This document shows, piece by piece, positions 56,972-64,000 of a stretch of DNA of 64,000 bases (position 1 is its first letter; each line of letters opens with the position of its first letter). The position numbers and the translations under genes were made by a program. The notes below the pieces were generated by a model. The model made no database searches, had not been told where the DNA came from, and was given only the letters and a program-made list of their open reading frames with translations. This stretch comes from Jeotgalibacillus alimentarius (GTDB lineage: Bacteria; Bacillota; Bacilli; Bacillales; Jeotgalibacillaceae): contig NZ_JXRQ01000005.1 in NCBI RefSeq assembly GCF_000829445.1, positions 16,001 to 80,000 on the forward strand. The letters are read 5' to 3'.

Positions 56972-57787
56972 ATGATTAGCGATAGGGGGAATTCAATCCT
57001 GCCTATTCAAAAAGAAGAAACTTTACTTGTAGAGAAAAAAGCAAAAAAATATAAGAAGCTTTTTGAAAAGGTTGCAGTTAATCGCAACCCTGTAGCGATT
57101 AATGGTAAAAACTATTATCAAATCGTGTATATGAATCGCCAGGGTGAAACAAAGGGCGGTGCGATTATATCGCCTAAAGAAGAAGTGGAATCTGAGGTCC
57201 ATGATATCCATTTCACACTCTCAGTTTATAACGCTCTCATTCTATCTTTTTATGATGGGGGGATTGAACGGGCGAATGTACCTGACAAATATTTTACGCT
57301 GCCATTAAGGATGATGGAGGAATCATCTTCTACGGAACTCGAAGAAGGAAAAGAGAAAATAGCCCGCCTATATGAACTTCACCTTGAACATAAACGAGTG
57401 TTTCAGGAAACATTAGCAAGGATGCGTTCTACTTTTGTCGTAACGGCATCTGACCTTAAATATGTAATGGAGACTGCAGCGGCCCTAGACTTAGTTCATT
57501 TTGAAATGCTGGAGATCATGACAAGAGATATCCCTGTTATCAAGGATTGGGTTGAGCGAATGAAATTGAGCGGCCTATGGAAACAACTCGACCGGGAAAC
57601 GCAGCGATTTTATGAATATATGATTAAAGACATTCATGTAACTAAGAAAAATCTTTCAACTAAGCCGCCTTTAGTGGGTAGTACGAAAGAAGAGGTTATG
57701 GCTAACAAACTTAAGGTGAGCTGGGAGCACAATGAAAAAATGGAGAAGAACTACCGTAAGCGCCTGCGCTGGCCGAAGCCTTGGTAA
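56972..57787 (+). CDS. Unknown protein, second of three tandem paralogs
   Basis: 271 residues from ATG 56972, same family as the preceding gene and its closest relative (shared NRNPVAINGK, SPKEEVE, DRETQ-FYEYM, RLRWPKPW). Alignment with the first paralog and an AGGGGG at 56983-56989 point to a CTG start at 56999, which would give 262 residues; ATG 56972 has only a distant GAGG. The stop lies 14 bp before the third paralog. Confidence 0.7.
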   Translation: MISDRGNSILPIQKEETLLVEKKAKKYKKLFEKVAVNRNPVAINGKNYYQIVYMNRQGETKGGAIISPKEEVESEVHDIHFTLSVYNALILSFYDGGIERANVPDKYFTLPLRMMEESSSTELEEGKEKIARLYELHLEHKRVFQETLARMRSTFVVTASDLKYVMETAAALDLVHFEMLEIMTRDIPVIKDWVERMKLSGLWKQLDRETQRFYEYMIKDIHVTKKNLSTKPPLVGSTKEEVMANKLKVSWEHNEKMEKNYRKRLRWPKPW

Positions 57788-57801
57788 GAGAGGTGAGTAA
57801 A

Positions 57802-58959
57802 ATGACAATGATAGATACAGAAGCAAAAATAGTAGAGAAAAAAGCAAAGCAATATAAAAGATTGCTTGAGAAAATAGAAGTAAACCGCAACCCTGTAAGC
57901 ATTAACGGCAGGCACTACTACGAAGTCATTTATACAAACCTTAAAGGCACAGTAACCGGGACTGCGATTCTATCGCCTGAGCAGGAAACGGAATCCGAAG
58001 CAAGAGAGGCCCATCCGATTCTCGCCAAATATAATGGTTTGGTCATCAATATACATGAAGCAACCGCCGAAAGAGCACGAGTTTCAGATGTGTTTTTCAA
58101 AGAACCTTTAATGTTGATGAAAGAGAACAAATCTCCAGCGCTTGAAGCAGGCAAAGAGAGAATAGAGCGCTTAGATACATTAGTAAAACAACATAAGGAG
58201 TATTTCAATCATACGATGGAAACATTTAGAGCGGCAGGTGTCATCTCTCAAAAAGAGGTTGATGATGCGATCAGGATGGCGATTAAAATGGATTTGATCC
58301 ATGTAGAAGTGCTTCAGATCATGACGAGGGATTTGCCTGTATTAGAACGCTGGGTGAGAGAAATGAAAGCTGCCGGACTATGGGTCAGACTTGGCGTAAA
58401 TGTCCAGACGTTCTACCGGGAGTTGCTCAAGGGAGAAAGAGAGAATATGGTGCTCCTCGCAACAAAAGATATCCCGAAAGCTCAGAAATGGGAGGATCAG
58501 ATAGAAGAAATCTATCCAATCGGGAAAGAAAGGATAGAACGTAAAACAATTGGTTATAGAAAAGACTTACGATTCCCAAATCCATGGAGAAAAAGCACCT
58601 CTTACATTCAGGGGTGCTTTACAATAGACAAATCATTGCCCCATTCCGCCACCGCTCTCACTTTCACTACTGCCACTACTACCGCCGCTGCCGCCACCAT
58701 CGCTTCCACCTTCGCCACCACCGTCTTCACTGCCTCCAGACTGCTGCTGCGCGCCTTCTTCACCCATTTCCTTCGCTGCATCAAGCAGCAGATCCTGCAT
58801 TTCTTTTTTGACGAGTGGACTCTCCATCATTTCAAGCATCAGCTTTTTCGTTTCTTCCTTATAAGCCTGGCTGTTCAGGACAGACATCGTCTGCTCATGC
58901 ATGGCGGGGTCCTGCATAATGGTCAGAATCATACTTTGGTATTCAGGGTCCTTCATTAA
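57802..58959 (+). CDS. Unknown protein, third paralog with a read-through C-terminus
   Basis: 385 residues as read. Residues 1-262 are the family domain (IVEKKAKQYKRLLEKIEVNR, NRNPVSINGRHYYEVIY, ending RFPNPW). The two sisters stop right after the final Trp. Here codon 263 (58588) is AGA and the frame continues 123 codons through the gerD terminator and antisense to gerD to a stop at 58959. The extension is low-complexity Thr/Ala then hydrophobic and looks non-native. ATG 57802 follows GAGAGGTG. Loss of the stop by mutation, or a sequencing error, are both possible. Confidence 0.65.
   Translation: MTMIDTEAKIVEKKAKQYKRLLEKIEVNRNPVSINGRHYYEVIYTNLKGTVTGTAILSPEQETESEAREAHPILAKYNGLVINIHEATAERARVSDVFFKEPLMLMKENKSPALEAGKERIERLDTLVKQHKEYFNHTMETFRAAGVISQKEVDDAIRMAIKMDLIHVEVLQIMTRDLPVLERWVREMKAAGLWVRLGVNVQTFYRELLKGERENMVLLATKDIPKAQKWEDQIEEIYPIGKERIERKTIGYRKDLRFPNPWRKSTSYIQGCFTIDKSLPHSATALTFTTATTTAAAATIASTFATTVFTASRLLLRAFFTHFLRCIKQQILHFFFDEWTLHHFKHQLFRFFLISLAVQDRHRLLMHGGVLHNGQNHTLVFRVLH
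58587..58620 (-). terminator. Terminator of gerD
   Basis: AAAGCACC/GGTGCTTT (58592-58599/58613-58620) with a T-run on the minus strand (complement of 58588-58594). On the plus strand it is followed only by ACAATAG, so it is a weak terminator for the third paralog. Confidence 0.8.
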
Positions 58960-59286
58960 ATCTTTTAACAGCTGTTCATGCTCGGTTTTCATACTTTTCG
59001 CAAGCGTTTCTGCAAACTCCGGGTCTGCGAACGTTTTTTTCCAGAAGTCCTGACCTTCTTTTGATAAAAGGGTGGTCTGGATTGATTCTTTAACAATCGG
59101 CTGGTCAATGACAAGTTCTTTTTTGATTTCTTCATCAGAAAGCAGTTCTTTCACTGCTTTTTTTCCATCATCGGTCTTTAGCAGGTCTGTCACCATCTGC
59201 TTCGTTTCCTCATAGCTAGTCTTTTCTTCCGCGCACCCGGTTAAAAGCAGCACCAGCGCAGAACCCACCATCAATTCCTTCTTCAT
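58633..59286 (-). CDS. gerD: Spore germination lipoprotein GerD
   Basis: 217 residues. Lipobox LLTGC (Cys17-18 region of MKKELMVGSALVLLLTGC), a helical core of repeated acidic/basic helices and a Gly/Ser-rich tail (about 180-217). In Bacillus GerD is an inner-membrane lipoprotein of the forespore needed to cluster germinant receptors into the germinosome. ATG 59286 follows GGGAGGTG. Divergent from kbaA, as in B. subtilis. Confidence 0.9.
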   Translation of the reverse strand: MKKELMVGSALVLLLTGCAEEKTSYEETKQMVTDLLKTDDGKKAVKELLSDEEIKKELVIDQPIVKESIQTTLLSKEGQDFWKKTFADPEFAETLAKSMKTEHEQLLKDLMKDPEYQSMILTIMQDPAMHEQTMSVLNSQAYKEETKKLMLEMMESPLVKKEMQDLLLDAAKEMGEEGAQQQSGGSEDGGGEGGSDGGGSGGSSGSSESESGGGMGQ

Positions 59287-59431
59287 CTCGACACCTCCCG
59301 TACAGGCATTTTTCATAGCTTTTGCGTAAAAGGCTGAAATATACACGTTCACATAGCAGTCATGGATTTTTCACATGACGACTGGTACAATCGAATGAGA
59401 ATGTGTATTTACAGATGTGGAGGATATAGAC

Positions 59432-60097
59432 GTGACCATACGAAATTGGATCCGTTTCTTTATGATGACACTGCTCGTCGGCGGGGTCACCACAGGGATC
59501 GTAGGCATAACAGTCCGCTGGAGTGAGTTATCCACTCAGTTCGCGGGTGAAGATAGTATAGAGATTTTATCAGTCATCGTTTGGATGATTGGAGTCGGAA
59601 TGACATTCAGCGTGTTAAGTCAGATGGGGTACTTTGCCTACCTGACCATTCATCAGTTCGGACTCAGCATTTTCCGTTCATTAAAACTGTGGAACTGGGT
59701 GCAGATGGTGCTTGTTGCATTTGTGCTGTTTGACTTAGTATATTTCCGATTCGAGGCGTTTGCAGATGAGGGAGATTCGCTGGTGCCGTACTTCTCACTT
59801 GCAGCATTTTTACTCGTAGTCGGGGTGATTGTTTCACTTCTAAAGGCGAAGCAGGCGAAGAACAAGATGATTTTCCCGTCAACGCTATTCTTTATGGTCG
59901 TTGTCACAACACTTGAATGGCTGCCGGTACTGAGAAGTAATGAAAACTACTGGCTAATCACGATCATGTTCACACTGATCGCAACCAACGCTTATCAAAT
60001 GCTTGCCTTACCTAAATATAATGAGCGTTCCAAAAAAGACCGTGAAGCACGACTGGCACGTAAAGCTGCCCGAGAACAAGAAGCGAAAGCGAAGTAA
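59432..60097 (+). CDS. kbaA: KinB-signalling pathway activator KbaA
   Basis: 221-residue membrane protein with about six hydrophobic helices and a basic C-terminal tail (RSKKDREARLARKAARE). In B. subtilis KbaA is needed for the KinB route into the sporulation phosphorelay. GTG 59432 is chosen because GGAGG (59419-59423) is correctly spaced; GTG 59417 lies upstream of and on the ribosome site. Confidence 0.88.
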   Translation: MTIRNWIRFFMMTLLVGGVTTGIVGITVRWSELSTQFAGEDSIEILSVIVWMIGVGMTFSVLSQMGYFAYLTIHQFGLSIFRSLKLWNWVQMVLVAFVLFDLVYFRFEAFADEGDSLVPYFSLAAFLLVVGVIVSLLKAKQAKNKMIFPSTLFFMVVVTTLEWLPVLRSNENYWLITIMFTLIATNAYQMLALPKYNERSKKDREARLARKAAREQEAKAK

Positions 60098-60098
60098 A

Positions 60099-60127
60099 AG
60101 CATGCCTGCGGGCGTGCTTTTTTTGTT
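60099..60127 (+). terminator. Terminator after kbaA
   Basis: AAGCATGC/GCGTGCTT stem (60098-60105/60112-60119 approximately) followed by a T-run. Confidence 0.85.
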
Positions 60128-60158
60128 AGGGGCGGGGGAGGCTTGAAAAAATAAAAGG

Positions 60159-60200
60159 TGATGGAATTACTTCCAGAGGTGAGTGAATCTTTGAAGGGTT
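60159..60200. repeat. Small cluster of TGATGGAAT-type units
   Basis: TGATGGAAT at 60159 and TGAGTGAAT at 60180 are 21 bp apart, with TTGAAGGG at 60191. This resembles the array at 39224-39407. The rest of the gap to 60333 shows nothing else. Confidence 0.4.
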
Positions 60201-60333
60201 GTCGTAATTGTACAGTCTGAAGCAGCCGCTGGGCGAATAATTCAAAAGCTGTACCGAAAAGCGCCAAAGATGATAGATATAATATGAAAGATGATCCAAT
60301 TACCAACCCTGAAAACTCATTACTTTTAGAAAT

Positions 60334-60366
60334 CAAAAAAAGAGCGGGCTGTATTAGCGCCGCTCT
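60334..60366 (-). terminator. Terminator of the duplicated-domain surface protein gene
   Basis: AGAGCGG/CCGCTCT (60341-60347/60360-60366) with a T-run on the minus strand (complement of A-run 60334-60340). Confidence 0.85.
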
Positions 60367-60380
60367 TCCTTCATTCGACA

Positions 60381-61736
60381 TTATTTGTTATCAGATGCAA
60401 ATTTTCTCACAGCAATTGCTGAACCACCAAGCATCACAAACAGTAGGGCGATCAGATATCCGATCGGAAAGCCGTTTTCATCCGCTGCTCCACCCATACC
60501 TGTGTTTGGCATTTCTTCAGGCATTTCATGGCCGAACTGCTCAGGGAACTGGTCTGTGATTGCTGCTGACAGTCCTGCAGCCGGCATTGTCATATGTGCC
60601 CAAGACTCACGAATTGAATTGTAGGCAGTATCATAGTCACCTGAAACGTAAGAGTCAAATGCAGTCAGTAATTGATCAACATGTGCTGTTAATCCTGTTT
60701 CAAGATCTGCAGCTGGCGTACGTCCTTCTGTTGCTGTATCTAAGAAGGCAGCCTGTTCAACGATATAACCGTCAAGCTCTGCTTTTGCAGCTTCCTGACC
60801 TTCAGTATCTCCTTCACCAGTTGCTACAATATAATCGACAAAATATCCAATATGTGAGTTCCAGATCTCAGAGAACTGAGCACCTGCATCTTCACCATAG
60901 ACAGATGCGACAGCTGCTGACAGGTCATCGGCGTTAGCAGTCAAAGCACCAGCGGCCTGATCAAAGCTTTCCGCTCCGTCAGCGCCATCCTGCATAGCCA
61001 TAGCCGCAAGACCTGCATGCTCAGTAAATACATAATTTAGTTGTGCGCGTAAGTCAATAGCCGGTGTATCAGGGTTTGTCCCTTCGAACTGATCCGGGAA
61101 CTGGTCAGCGATTGCCACTGATAGCTGTTCAGCAAACATACTCATATGATGAATGGCTTCACGCTCACTTGTATAAGCCGTCTCAAAATCTCCTTCTGCA
61201 TAAGCGTCAAATGCCATCAGTAATTGATCAATGTGCATTTGAAGTCCTTCTTCAAGCGCAGCAGCAGGGAGGCGGTCCTCAGTAGCAGTTGCAAAGAATG
61301 CAGCCTGCTCAACTTTATACTCTTCTAATTCAGCAAGTGCCTGGTCAATACCTTCCTGATTTCCTTCTGCTGTAGCCGTCACATAATCAACGAAATAACC
61401 AATATGAGAGTTCCAGATCTCAAGAAATGCAGCGCCATTTTCCTCGCCGTATACAGATGATACAGCAGCAGCAATGTCATCTGAATTAGCTGTCAGTGCA
61501 GCAGCGGCCTGATCAAAATCTTCAGCACCGTCAACGCCTTTACGCATTGCTTCAATTGCAAGAAACGCATGCTCAGTTAAAGCGGTATCCAGTGTAATAC
61601 GCAGTTCAGCAGCTGGTGTGGCAGTGCCCATTTCCATGCCGGATTCTACTTTGCCGTGATCGTCTGCAAGTGCGGCCGTTGGCATTAGTAACATCATACT
61701 CATTGGTACAACTAACATACTCTTCTTCAGTTTCAT
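60381..61736 (-). CDS. Secreted two-domain surface protein with MPNTG sorting-type tail
   Basis: 451 residues. Signal peptide ending TAALA-DD (about residue 25), then two copies of a ~175-residue helical domain (each with TEHA, FDQAA-ALTAN, SVYGE, EIWNSHIGYFVDY, HxDQLL-AFD, ADQFP-QF). The tail has MPNTGMGG, a membrane helix (GYLIALLFVMLGGSAIAV) and RKFASDNK. Conserved His and Glu in helices suggest a metal or small-ligand bundle, but no function is known to me. It is expressed from the same promoter type as the sigma gene. ATG 61736 follows AAAGGAGAG. Confidence 0.75.
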   Translation of the reverse strand: MKLKKSMLVVPMSMMLLMPTAALADDHGKVESGMEMGTATPAAELRITLDTALTEHAFLAIEAMRKGVDGAEDFDQAAAALTANSDDIAAAVSSVYGEENGAAFLEIWNSHIGYFVDYVTATAEGNQEGIDQALAELEEYKVEQAAFFATATEDRLPAAALEEGLQMHIDQLLMAFDAYAEGDFETAYTSEREAIHHMSMFAEQLSVAIADQFPDQFEGTNPDTPAIDLRAQLNYVFTEHAGLAAMAMQDGADGAESFDQAAGALTANADDLSAAVASVYGEDAGAQFSEIWNSHIGYFVDYIVATGEGDTEGQEAAKAELDGYIVEQAAFLDTATEGRTPAADLETGLTAHVDQLLTAFDSYVSGDYDTAYNSIRESWAHMTMPAAGLSAAITDQFPEQFGHEMPEEMPNTGMGGAADENGFPIGYLIALLFVMLGGSAIAVRKFASDNK

Positions 61737-61779
61737 GGTTAAATCTCTCCTTTGTGTTTTGTAATTTGATTTCAAACAG

Positions 61780-61807
61780 CTAACGAAGAGAGATCAATTT
61801 TGGATCA
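61780..61807 (-). promoter_or_regulatory. ECF-type promoter of the surface protein gene
   Basis: On the minus strand: TGATCC (61802-61807), a 16-nt spacer and CGTTAG (61780-61785), with further identity (GTGATCCAAA, CGTTAGCTG) to the promoter in front of the sigma gene. Confidence 0.75.
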
Positions 61808-61936
61808 CTTTTTTAAAAACTTTTTTAAAAATAATTGCACATTCTCTCAAGAATGTTGATGTAATAGGGTTTTCGAAAGGGGGAGGTTTTTAAAAAATCT
61901 CAAACGGGGAAGAACGCCTGTAGTCATTTGCTCATA

Positions 61937-61976
61937 AAAAAGCACCAGATGGTTTAAATAACCAACCTGGTGCTCC
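61937..61976 (-). terminator. Terminator of the sigma/anti-sigma operon
   Basis: Minus-strand stem GCACCAGGTTGGTT/AACCATCTGGTGC followed by TTTTTTA. Confidence 0.88.
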
Positions 61977-61990
61977 TCTTGCGTAAATAG

Positions 61991-62710
61991 TTAAATTTCT
62001 GAAGCTAAAACAATCTCACCCTGAGGCGTTTCACTATTTGCATCCGGTTCAAGTGAGACAGCTACTGTATCCCAGTCCCGTTCCGCATATTCTTCATTCA
62101 GCGTAAAGATCACAGAACCTCTTCCTTCATTATCAATAACAAAAGTTCCTGCGCGTTCCGGCTGGCCATCCTGCAGCAGCCAGACCTGGTACACTTCCTC
62201 CTGAGATAAGGCAGTCAGGTTAGAAGCCTGTACAACAAGACGCTTTTCACTGCCCTGTTCAATAATACTCGCGGTTCCGCTTGCATCTCCCGCACTTGGT
62301 GCAAGCTCAGCATACTGAAGCACCTGATCAATCGTCGCCTGCTCCACAATATCAGCATCATCTGAAAGTTGGGTAAATAAATACGCATTTCCAAACAGTG
62401 ATACAGCAAGCAGCGCTGCAACAGATGGCATCATCCACTGTCTCTTCTTTTTAGCAGGGCGGAGAGGGGCAGCTTTAGCAGAATGAGGATGATCTTCAGC
62501 CTCAATCCGGGCAAAAACCCGATCTTCCAATCCTTCAGGCGGCTCAACCGGTTCGGCAGCATAAGGGAGCGTGTCTTCAAGTGAGTGAAGATCTGCAAGG
62601 ATCTCCTGACAATCATCACACTCAGATAGATGCTTTTCAAAAGCTGCTTTTTCAATCTCATTTAAATGGCCATTATAGTAATCGAGCACGCGATCACACT
62701 GCTGAGTCAT
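61991..62710 (-). CDS. Anti-sigma factor, RskA-like with zinc-binding domain
   Basis: 239 residues. N-terminal HxxxCxxC zinc motif (H27, C31, C34 in HLSECDDC), a linker, one membrane helix (about 95-113) and an extracytoplasmic RskA-type domain with VYQVWLLQDGQPERAGTF. Such proteins hold the partner sigma factor inactive at the membrane until a signal triggers release. The start overlaps the end of the sigma gene by 4 bp. Confidence 0.88.
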   Translation of the reverse strand: MTQQCDRVLDYYNGHLNEIEKAAFEKHLSECDDCQEILADLHSLEDTLPYAAEPVEPPEGLEDRVFARIEAEDHPHSAKAAPLRPAKKKRQWMMPSVAALLAVSLFGNAYLFTQLSDDADIVEQATIDQVLQYAELAPSAGDASGTASIIEQGSEKRLVVQASNLTALSQEEVYQVWLLQDGQPERAGTFVIDNEGRGSVIFTLNEEYAERDWDTVAVSLEPDANSETPQGEIVLASEI

Positions 62711-63273
62711 TCCTCATCTCCTCCTTTCCCTTTGAGACAAGCCTTCAGGTGTTTCAGTGCCAGACGGATTCGTCCCTTAATCGTCCCAAGCGGCGTATCG
62801 GTTTCCTTAGAGATCGCCTGCTGAGTATACCCGTGAAAATAAAACAGCTGCACAATATTCTGCTGTTCATCTTTCAGCGCACTGATACATTCCTGTATAG
62901 CTGAACCTTTCTCTTTCCATTCTAAAATATCCGCAGGGGTTTCCTCAGTCACCCGCAGCGTGTCTTTCTCAATATACTCAACCGTCTCATGGCGGTTTCG
63001 TTTGCGCAGTGCATCAAGACAAGTATTCCGGGTCATGGTTAACAGCCATGAAGAAAATTTCCCCTTAGACTCATCATAAGGTGCATGCTTCTTCCAAAGC
63101 TTAAGAAACACTTCCTGAATTGCCTCTTCAGCAACTTCCTGATCCTGCGTCATTTTATAAGAAAAAGAATAAATAAGCTTTTCATATTTCTGATACAGAT
63201 GACGCAAAGCCTGAGCATCCTGCTCGTGCACAACTTTCTGATACAAATCAATATCCGGTAATTGCTGCGACAT
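62707..63273 (-). CDS. ECF RNA polymerase sigma factor, SigK-like group
   Basis: 188 residues with region 2 (LIYSFSYKMTQDQEVAEEAIQ ... FSSWLLTMTRNTCLDALRKR) and region 4 (ALKDEQQNIVQLFYFHGYTQ, SKETDTPLGTIKGRIRLALK). It lacks region 3. Co-encoded with its anti-sigma and probably autoregulated, because its upstream region carries the same promoter as the surface protein gene. Confidence 0.9.
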   Translation of the reverse strand: MSQQLPDIDLYQKVVHEQDAQALRHLYQKYEKLIYSFSYKMTQDQEVAEEAIQEVFLKLWKKHAPYDESKGKFSSWLLTMTRNTCLDALRKRNRHETVEYIEKDTLRVTEETPADILEWKEKGSAIQECISALKDEQQNIVQLFYFHGYTQQAISKETDTPLGTIKGRIRLALKHLKACLKGKGGDEE

Positions 63274-63347
63274 AGCATACTCCTTTAATATGACGTTTGT
63301 ACGTTAAGCGTACTAGACCAACGCCATTAAAACAATTCTCTGCACAG

Positions 63348-63375
63348 CTAACGAAAAAGAACTTCATTTGGATCA
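63348..63375 (-). promoter_or_regulatory. Autoregulated ECF-type promoter of the sigma gene
   Basis: On the minus strand: TGATCC (63370-63375), a 16-nt spacer and CGTTAG (63348-63353), about 75 bp ahead of the sigma start. The -35 and -10 blocks are identical to those at 61780-61807. Confidence 0.75.
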
Positions 63376-63421
63376 CTTTTTAGTTTAAAAAAGTTTGGTA
63401 CCGGGTAAAAGGACTAGTTTG

Positions 63422-64000
63422 TTATTCCAGAAGTTTAATTTTACTATCTGAAGAAGCAAGCAATTCCAGTATAGAGACATATTTCACGTCAGAAGATGCA
63501 GAGAGCGCCTGCTCCCATTTTGCCCATCTCTCCTCCATCGCCTTCAGGTTATTGACTACATCCAGCGCAATCACAGCACCATCAACTTTTTGGTCGCCTC
63601 TTATAAGCATGTCATCATCTATCATGAAATCCACCACCAGCAATTCCTGCTCCCTCAATCTCTTCACAACCTCCACAGAAGGGAGGTCACCCTTTGTTCT
63701 ATAATAACGGGGGTCCAGTTCATGCTCTTGAAAATAAGACGTTAATGAAGAAATATGATCGTCCATTTCTTTTTTAGTCATCTTGTCATAACGGGAAGGA
63801 TGCAGATCATAAATACCAACATCAACATTCGCCTCCGCTATCATCTCTGCAAGATCAGGATGGCGGTCCACCCACGCGGGATCAAGAAAAAAAGCCACCT
63901 TTTCAATCTTTTTTTCCTCAAGTGTCTCAAGCAGCCACCTGACAGATTCATCACCAATCGTAATATTAAACGTCAATGCACTGCCGCTTTCACCTTTATA
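63422..64000 (-). CDS. PdaB-like (NodB-fold) protein, partial
   Basis: The coding frame runs open to the window edge, so the N-terminus is missing; at least 192 C-terminal residues are present. The segment YKGESGSALTFNITIGDE and FFLDPAWVDRHPDLAEMI resembles the polysaccharide deacetylase-like sporulation protein PdaB, which follows kbaA in B. subtilis as I recall. The metal-binding Asp of the NodB TFD motif is Asn, and no HxxxH motif is present (GIYDLHPSRY instead), so deacetylase activity is unlikely. A TTG at 63976 is in frame but is unlikely to be the start. Confidence 0.6.
   Translation of the reverse strand, partial: YKGESGSALTFNITIGDESVRWLLETLEEKKIEKVAFFLDPAWVDRHPDLAEMIAEANVDVGIYDLHPSRYDKMTKKEMDDHISSLTSYFQEHELDPRYYRTKGDLPSVEVVKRLREQELLVVDFMIDDDMLIRGDQKVDGAVIALDVVNNLKAMEERWAKWEQALSASSDVKYVSILELLASSDSKIKLLE

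Noticed and set aside
58584..58811. 75-residue plus-strand His-rich frame
   Set aside because: It is antisense to the Gly/Ser-rich GerD tail. The His/Arg richness is a reverse-complement artefact.
60284..60559. 91-residue plus-strand frame after kbaA
   Set aside because: It crosses the minus-strand terminator and is antisense to the surface protein's C-terminus; no ribosome site.

Overview
The window is a chromosomal segment of a low-to-moderate G+C, endospore-forming member of the Bacillales (Bacillaceae/Planococcaceae type; a Jeotgalibacillus-like genus is a guess). The evidence is the order sigH-rpmG-secE-nusG-rplKAJL-rsmC-rpoBC-rplGB-rpsLG-fusA-tuf-S10/spc/alpha cluster-ecfA1A2T-truA-rplM-rpsI-cwlD-salA ... 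gerD-kbaA, the frequent TTG/GTG starts behind strong Shine-Dalgarno sequences, and four sporulation or germination genes (sigH, cwlD, gerD, kbaA).

Layout: (1) 1-18 kb holds the sigma-H gene, the transcription and translocation genes, the L11/L1/L10/L12 operon with RNA leaders, rpoBC and the str operon. (2) 18-34 kb is the S10-spc-alpha ribosomal supercluster, starting at two tandem sigma-A promoters and including secY, adk, map, infA and rpoA. (3) 34-41.4 kb holds the energy-coupling-factor transporter module, truA, rplM-rpsI, cwlD and salA, separated by palindromic repeats, a candidate structured RNA and a phased 20-21 bp degenerate array. (4) 41.4-58.6 kb is an accessory block lying between salA and gerD, which I recall as neighbours in Bacillus subtilis. 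It contains an amidohydrolase with a divergent Rgg-type regulator, then a long co-directional Tad/Flp pilus locus (CpaB, CpaE, CpaF, TadB, TadC, Flp pilin, two tandem VWA lipoproteins, TadE-like and TadG-like pseudopilins, a membrane protein), a secreted protein with an exact five-residue Trp repeat, and three tandem paralogs of an unrecognised family. The last paralog lacks its family stop codon and reads into antisense gerD. (5) 58.6-64 kb holds gerD, kbaA, an ECF sigma/anti-sigma pair with a duplicated-domain surface protein that shares the sigma gene's promoter, and the C-terminal part of a PdaB-like protein running off the window.

How it works together: regions 1-3 are growth-rate housekeeping genes with leader control (L1-type stem-loops, L10 leader, S10 leader, L13 leader). 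Region 4 looks like a Gram-positive Tad machine in which the VWA module usually fused to TadG is carried by separate lipoproteins, with no prepilin peptidase in the cluster, plus a Trp-repeat exoprotein and a cytoplasmic three-paralog set as candidate undescribed accessory parts. Region 5 is a small envelope-response regulon whose promoter (TGATCC-N16-CGTTAG on the minus strand) can be read directly in two places. I found no tRNA, rRNA, CRISPR array, transposase or integrase.
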